Source: Candidatus Peribacteria bacterium RIFCSPHIGHO2_02_FULL_49_16
GTDB lineage: Bacteria > Patescibacteriota > Gracilibacteria > Peribacterales > Peribacteraceae
Reading direction: 5' to 3'
DNA: 64,000 nt
Assembly (NCBI GenBank): GCA_001788955.1
Contig: MFXT01000023.1
Span: 62,001-126,000, forward strand
In this document: positions 59,734-64,000 of the stretch, one piece after another
Layout: each line of letters opens with the position of its first letter
Position numbering within the stretch: the first letter of the stretch is position 1
Made by a program: the position numbers and the translations under genes
The notes under the pieces: generated by a model
Database searches by the model: none
Told to the model about the DNA's origin: nothing
Seen by the model: only the letters and a program-made list of their open reading frames with translations

Positions 59734-61830
59734 TCAAAGGGGACACCTCCATCTCACCACACTCGTGATTGGCCCTGCTTCCGTTTGATACACGATTTCC
59801 GCCGCACTTGCTGGTTTATGGGCGGCTTCCTGAACCGTGCTTTGCTCTGGTTCACGGGTTATTTCATAAAGAGGGCAATGTTCTCCGTCTTTCACAGAAG
59901 TAATACGCAAATCTTTCCGAAACACATTCTTCGCCCATACACGCACATTTGCCTCTCCCTCGACAAGCACATATGCCTCTTGTTCTGCCGAGGCATCCAC
60001 ATAATCGCGCGCGAGTGCCCACGTATAAAAACCTTCTGACGATAGACCAAGATCTCTCGGGATTTGTGGGATAAGTCGATCGACGAAACTATTACAGGCA
60101 CCGTACGTGTAGAGACAGATGGCCGTACCATGCGTTAGCACAAGGAGTACGGTAAGACTCATCGCATATATTTTCTTCCACCGCACGCGATCATAGACGT
60201 CTTTCATCCCCAATACCGCAAAAAAGAGGAGAAACACATACCCGGGAAATGCAAATCGCATCGCCTGTACCCACCAGATTGCCGTGAGTACCCATAGAGA
60301 AAGCATGACAAAAACAAGAAACAGATACGTTCTCCAAAATCGCACAAGACCGTATGCCGCAAAAACCAACAAAATAGGAAGAAGATTCTGAAGAGGATTG
60401 CCGTAGTAAAAGACATTCGACAGAAATTGTTCGACAAGGCTCGGCGCTTGTTTCATAAGTTCGCCTGAATATTCCGAATACAGCGGATCACCGAAAATCA
60501 GGAAATTTCGAAGAAGCCATAGCGAAAAAAGAAGCGCTCCACCCCCCATCCCTCCAAAGAACCAATGAGAAAAGAGATGATCGCGCCGCGCATGGATGAT
60601 CCATGCGCCAAAAAGAAAAAATAAAGGAATGCCGTTGTATCGCGTGAGACACGCAAGACCGAGAGCAATTCCGGAAAGCGCGTACCATCGGTCATCCTCC
60701 TCCGCCCGGATGTATCCATAGACCGATGCGAGGACGAGAACGGTGAAGAGAAGATCCGCCGATCCCACCTGTGCGATGTACAGAAATCCATGATGAAAAA
60801 GGATGAAAAGAGAAACCAGAAGGCCGATCGTCGGACCCGTGATCCATGAAAAGAGAAGAAAACTCATCATCAATACCGCACCACCCGCGAGCAAACTGCT
60901 TGCTTGCATTCCGATATGCATTCCAAAGAGATGCGTCAGTGGATACGATAGAAACGAATGCAGAGGCAACTGTTTTGCATACGATTCCCCCAGAAGTTTA
61001 TACGATCCATCCTCCCACAAGCTTTCTCCAAGAAGTGCATAGATCGCCGTGTCACTGACGATGGGAAAACGAATTGTGGGAAGCCAGAGGAGAAATAACA
61101 GCACAAACAATCCGAGAAGAATATGCGAGGACAGAGAAGATCGTGAAAGGAGCCGCAATTTTAAGAACACCCACACCCACCGAAACCAGTCTTTCCAGCA
61201 AATCTTCTTTCCTTCGGCAAAACTTCGCGGTGTGTAGGAAATCGGAGATTCGGCAATGTGATATCCACGGAGCAGAAGCATCGCAGTTAATTCCGGATCA
61301 AAACGAAAGTCATCTTCTTGTAGAGGCAACGTTTTAAGCACGTCATTTCGCACCATCTTATAGCATGTCGGCTGGTCAGTGAGGCGACTGCCGTAAAGAA
61401 GATTGCACATCATCGTCAGCAACGACCCCCCAATAAATGTGGTCAGATGTGTGAATTGCTTCTGTTTCTTGAGTCTGCGCGAACCAAAAAGAACAGGAAG
61501 ATCGTGCAGTTGCGCATGTGCAAGTACTGTTGGAATATCTTCGGGGCTGTATTCCAGATCCGCATCCTGCACGATGACATAGTGACCTTTCGCATGAGCA
61601 TATCCCATCCGCACGGCGGATCCTTTTCCTCCGTTCTCTTTATGAAGAACCGTATCCTGCGGCCTCGCTTTGCGCTGAAGAATCTCCAGCGATCGGTCCG
61701 TCGAGCCGTCATCCACAAAAATTACTTCCGCAAAATCACCGCATGATCTAAACACGCGATCAATGATCTCATCGAGCGTGCCCTCCTCGTTGTAAACGGG
61801 CATAACAATGGAGAGACGAGGAGAGAACAT
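59734..61830 (-). CDS. Fusion of GT2 (polyprenol-phosphate sugar synthase) and GT39-like membrane domain
   Basis: 698 residues. Residues 1 to about 230 are a full GT2 domain: LSIVMPVYNEEGT, VDDGSTDRSLEIL, VQDADLEYSPEDIP and DQPTCYKM. Residues about 235-560 carry some ten helices with a GT39-like first loop (SDTAIYALLGESLWEDG, KQLPLHSFLSYPL). About 130 soluble residues end the protein. Donor synthesis and transfer thus sit in one chain, as in other polyprenol-dependent systems where they are separate (compare 2849-5003). ATG 61830 lies six bases after a TACTAT box; an ATG at 61845 overlaps that box and is rejected. Confidence 0.85.
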   Translation of the reverse strand: MFSPRLSIVMPVYNEEGTLDEIIDRVFRSCGDFAEVIFVDDGSTDRSLEILQRKARPQDTVLHKENGGKGSAVRMGYAHAKGHYVIVQDADLEYSPEDIPTVLAHAQLHDLPVLFGSRRLKKQKQFTHLTTFIGGSLLTMMCNLLYGSRLTDQPTCYKMVRNDVLKTLPLQEDDFRFDPELTAMLLLRGYHIAESPISYTPRSFAEGKKICWKDWFRWVWVFLKLRLLSRSSLSSHILLGLFVLLFLLWLPTIRFPIVSDTAIYALLGESLWEDGSYKLLGESYAKQLPLHSFLSYPLTHLFGMHIGMQASSLLAGGAVLMMSFLLFSWITGPTIGLLVSLFILFHHGFLYIAQVGSADLLFTVLVLASVYGYIRAEEDDRWYALSGIALGLACLTRYNGIPLFFLFGAWIIHARRDHLFSHWFFGGMGGGALLFSLWLLRNFLIFGDPLYSEYSGELMKQAPSLVEQFLSNVFYYGNPLQNLLPILLVFAAYGLVRFWRTYLFLVFVMLSLWVLTAIWWVQAMRFAFPGYVFLLFFAVLGMKDVYDRVRWKKIYAMSLTVLLVLTHGTAICLYTYGACNSFVDRLIPQIPRDLGLSSEGFYTWALARDYVDASAEQEAYVLVEGEANVRVWAKNVFRKDLRITSVKDGEHCPLYEITREPEQSTVQEAAHKPASAAEIVYQTEAGPITSVVRWRCPL

Positions 61831-61836
61831 AAGGAA

Positions 61837-61842
61837 ATAGTA
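61837..61842 (-). promoter_or_regulatory. -10 TACTAT, leaderless promoter of the GT2/GT39 fusion
   Basis: TACTAT on the minus strand ends six bases before ATG 61830. The gene upstream ends only 20 bases before it, so the fusion may also be read through from there. Confidence 0.5.
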
Positions 61843-61864
61843 CATCTTGGCGCGCGTTCCAACA

Positions 61865-62884
61865 TTACTTCACATTCATTTCTGCAACCAATCGCTGCAC
61901 GAGGACCGGAAGTCCATGTTTTTCTGTGATATTCTTACGTAACTGCTGACAAATCTCACTGCGCTTCTCCTCTGGAAGAGCAAAGAATTCTTCAACTTTT
62001 GCGGCCATACTCTCATCGGTCACATGTAACTGCTCAGGAAGCTCCGGTTGTACCGCAGACGATGTTGAGACAACGGGACAACCACACGCAAATGCCTCAA
62101 GTACGGCTTTATCCAGACTGGTTTCACTGGCATGGAGGAACATGCCCGCCCGCTGCAGAAGTGGGACAAGGGCGGGCTGTTCCAATGAGGAAATGGTTAC
62201 ACGATCATACAGATGAACGTTATGCAGAAAATCCTGCATACCGGAAAGAACATGACTATCGTCATCTGTAATAGGCATGCCGACAACTGTAAGATGAAAC
62301 GCTTCAGGAAGCGTCTGCAAACAACGCAGCAACACATCCAATCGTTTGGAACGCGTAATGCGTCCAACCGTCACGAGAAGTGTGGGATCCCGTTCCGTAT
62401 TCTCATCCGGACAGAAGCGCTCTGTATCGATCCCATGACCTACGATAACGCTTTTTTTTGTCTGCAAAGGCATTCCATGTTCTGACGCACTGAAAATTTT
62501 TCGCGCAGCAAGAAGGGAGAAGCGCAATGGCCACCGCTTGCCACGTGCTTCGTACCAGAGATAGATCGGTTTTCGCAGCAAAAACCAAATTTTCCATCCA
62601 AGCACGACCCATATCGGCGTCATGTGTACAAATACACAATCATACTGGCGATGCAAATTGATAATTGATAATTCATAATTGATAATTTGTGCAACGCGCG
62701 ACCGACCACCTTCTTTTCCCAAAGAAATCACATGAACATTTTCTGGTAGAGCATATTCCCCAACATACTGCCCAATGACTATTACGCGCTCGCAATGTTT
62801 TGCAAACTCTTCAATCCATCGGTGAAAGAATCCAAGAATCGGATCATTTCGATCAACCTTCTGTGTCACGATAAGGAGTCTCAT
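61865..62884 (-). CDS. Glycosyltransferase family 4
   Basis: 339 residues. MRLLIVTQKVDRNDPILGFFH is the N-terminal strand; VTVGRITRSKRLDVLLRCL and SLDKAVLEAFACGCPVVST with PELPEQL give the donor site, with an EX7E-like Glu. The segment IINYELSIINL (about residues 67-77) is encoded by a heptamer repeat (62656-62687) and sits in the N-terminal domain. The start overlaps the stop of the upstream GT4 gene by four bases. Slippage by one repeat unit would shift the frame. Donor unknown. Confidence 0.83.
   Translation of the reverse strand: MRLLIVTQKVDRNDPILGFFHRWIEEFAKHCERVIVIGQYVGEYALPENVHVISLGKEGGRSRVAQIINYELSIINLHRQYDCVFVHMTPIWVVLGWKIWFLLRKPIYLWYEARGKRWPLRFSLLAARKIFSASEHGMPLQTKKSVIVGHGIDTERFCPDENTERDPTLLVTVGRITRSKRLDVLLRCLQTLPEAFHLTVVGMPITDDDSHVLSGMQDFLHNVHLYDRVTISSLEQPALVPLLQRAGMFLHASETSLDKAVLEAFACGCPVVSTSSAVQPELPEQLHVTDESMAAKVEEFFALPEEKRSEICQQLRKNITEKHGLPVLVQRLVAEMNVK
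62656..62687. repeat. Period-7 tandem repeat (AATTGAT) inside a GT4 gene, 4.6 units
   Basis: AATTGAT, AATTGAT, AATTCAT, AATTGAT and a partial fifth unit follow one another on the plus strand. The gene reads the other strand as IINYELSIIN. Confidence 0.85.
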
Positions 62885-63981
62885 GCGATGGATTTGAGGA
62901 ATTTCGCGTATTCTTTAATAAGTTTTTCTCCGCAGTACATCGTGAGCACATCACGTCCGCGGCGCGCATATTCGTTGTAAAGAGCCTGATCAAAAAGCAT
63001 CAACTCGATCTTCTCTTTGAGGTCTTCGATCTCTCCGGTCGTCGGGAGATACATTTTCCCTTTTTCCAATTCCTTAAGCACGCCAACGCGCGTTGCAATG
63101 AGCGGCACTCCGAGCGCCATCGCCTCCAGCGCAACACGCGGACCGCCCTCGCTCTTTGAAGGAACAACCATCACTTTCGCCGATTGGATTGCGCGGTACA
63201 CATCATTTTTTTCGGGAAGCCATCGGGTAAAGGTCACACGACCATCCAAACCCAACTTTGAGCTTTGAGCTTTGAGCTTTGAAAAAAGTGAACCATCTCC
63301 AACAATAAGAAGAGAAACTTTATGAAGATAGACAAGTACGTTGAGTACATTCTCGACTCCTTTATTCTTTACCAAGCGCCCACAGAAGATGAGATCGTAT
63401 TTTTTTTTGATGGACGAATCCGGTTGCAGAGACTTCCTGTCCAGATACTGCGATGAGAGAAGACGAACATGATCTTTTCCTGTCCACTCTTGCACCATGT
63501 GTTCTACTTCTTGATTCACGACACGTACGGCAGTCGCTCGCTTTCCTATTGTCTGAAAGAACAGCCAATACATTCTTCGTCCGATCCATTCGCCAAAATC
63601 TGCTGCCCTTGGATATCCGACAACATGATGAATTTCTTCAATGTACGGAATGCCGGTTTTTCTCTGCAACATCCATGCACCCAATCCATTATAGAACGGC
63701 GGATAGTCATGCACGGTCATCACCCGATACTGCCTTTCCCCACAAAGCTCTCTTCCTTTTTTCAAAATCCACCATGGTTGCCGCCAAAGTCCCCGAGATG
63801 AATGATGAATGTACACACGATCAAATGCATGAACAACTCCGCTCAAGCACGAATTCTTTGGTTTCGGGCAAATAACATCCACTCGTTCGAAATACTGTTT
63901 CAACTCTTCCAACGTATACCAGAATGCTCCCCGTCTCGCCTCGGGAATCGACCTGTCACCAGAGATCATCAGTAAATTCAT
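62881..63981 (-). CDS. Glycosyltransferase family 4
   Basis: 366 residues. MNLLMISGDRSIPEARRGAFW opens the acceptor domain; CGRLVKNKGVENVLNVL and SKSEGGPRVALEAMALGVPLIAT (with EX7E-like spacing) and GVLKEL form the donor site. Between them, in the helix that usually reads like LAKELGL, the protein has KLKAQSSKLGLDGR, encoded by a TTTGAGC repeat (63257-63282). ATG 63981 lies eight bases after a weak TACTTT box at the window edge. It is first of the three-gene minus-strand unit. Confidence 0.85.
   Translation of the reverse strand: MNLLMISGDRSIPEARRGAFWYTLEELKQYFERVDVICPKPKNSCLSGVVHAFDRVYIHHSSRGLWRQPWWILKKGRELCGERQYRVMTVHDYPPFYNGLGAWMLQRKTGIPYIEEIHHVVGYPRAADFGEWIGRRMYWLFFQTIGKRATAVRVVNQEVEHMVQEWTGKDHVRLLSSQYLDRKSLQPDSSIKKKYDLIFCGRLVKNKGVENVLNVLVYLHKVSLLIVGDGSLFSKLKAQSSKLGLDGRVTFTRWLPEKNDVYRAIQSAKVMVVPSKSEGGPRVALEAMALGVPLIATRVGVLKELEKGKMYLPTTGEIEDLKEKIELMLFDQALYNEYARRGRDVLTMYCGEKLIKEYAKFLKSIA
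63257..63282. repeat. Period-7 tandem repeat (TTTGAGC) inside a GT4 gene, 3.7 units
   Basis: Three perfect TTTGAGC units and a partial fourth (TTTGA). The gene reads the other strand as SKLKAQSSKL, replacing part of a surface helix of the donor domain. Confidence 0.85.
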
Positions 63982-64000
63982 GGAGAAGAAAAGTAGGAAG

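Noticed and set aside
1-64000. UGA recoded as glycine (code 25)
   Set aside because: Genes end cleanly at TGA with ATGA/GTGA overlaps, and no conserved domain runs through an in-frame TGA.
1-64000. Insertion sequences, integrases, tRNA or rRNA genes
   Set aside because: No transposase or integrase motif was found, and the gaps are too short or lack a cloverleaf pattern.

Overview
The window is 64 kb of bacterial chromosome given over almost entirely to surface-polysaccharide biosynthesis. I call 59 protein genes. There are no rRNA or tRNA genes, no CRISPR array and no transposase. The organism looks like a member of the Candidate Phyla Radiation, perhaps Peribacteria/Peregrinibacteria-like; this is inference. 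The grounds are dense, short, overlapping genes, very few Shine-Dalgarno sequences, many GT-C type membrane proteins, and the DUF5989/SxtJ/carbamoyltransferase set. TGA is used as a normal stop (many ATGA overlaps), so the UGA-glycine code of Gracilibacteria/Absconditabacteria does not apply. No gene-free stretch exceeds 300 bases; the longest is the 182-bp control region at 42595-42776.

Layout. 1-8324: nucleotide-sugar enzymes (end of UDP-glucose dehydrogenase, UDP-glucuronate epimerase-like, a second SDR), two paralogous FAD oxidoreductases, and a polyprenol-sugar synthase/GT-C pair. 8368-12358: GtrA, GDP-mannose 4,6-dehydratase, a GT-C protein and a UDP-N-acetylhexosamine dehydrogenase. 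12487-19196: a CotH-CotH-VTC-DUF4956-SGNH block. 19145-30402: methyltransferases, glycosyltransferases, a flippase, a polysaccharide deacetylase, a UPF0104 membrane protein and a large predicted helical-toroid protein. 30462-38951: one long plus-strand run with GtrB-like GT2, two DUF5989 proteins, short SxtJ, carbamoyltransferase, methyltransferases, YfhO-like protein and desaturase. 38948-41810: GtrB-like GT2, methyltransferase, SGNH protein. 41857-44399: a divergent HD / HD-PP2C signalling pair with its own control region. 44374-48189: a four-gene operon pairing an altered GDP-mannose dehydratase paralogue with a TylC3-type C-methyltransferase. 48271-63981: more GT-C and GT4 enzymes, a perosamine-synthase-like aminotransferase, a cupin, a second carbamoyltransferase and a GT2/GT-C fusion.

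How it works together. GDP-mannose, UDP-glucuronate and UDP-N-acetylhexosamine derivatives are made in the cytoplasm. GT2 and GT4 enzymes build lipid-linked glycans, the flippase exports them, and polyprenol-phosphate-sugar synthases with GtrA and GT-C partners add sugars outside. Methyl-, carbamoyl-, deacetyl- and perhaps acyl-modifying enzymes decorate the product.

Two genome-level themes stand out. First, at least sixteen genes have a TATACT-like -10 box only 4-9 bases before the start codon, so many mRNAs are probably leaderless; one divergent pair shares a single palindromic -10 (AGTATACT, 58654-58661). Second, short repeats are everywhere: period-7 tandem repeats in five intergenic gaps and inside two glycosyltransferase genes, and GC-rich or GTCATYCTGAGC-type interspersed elements read through in frame inside four enzymes. 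My best candidate for an undescribed system is the HD / HD-PP2C pair; the CotH/VTC block is next.
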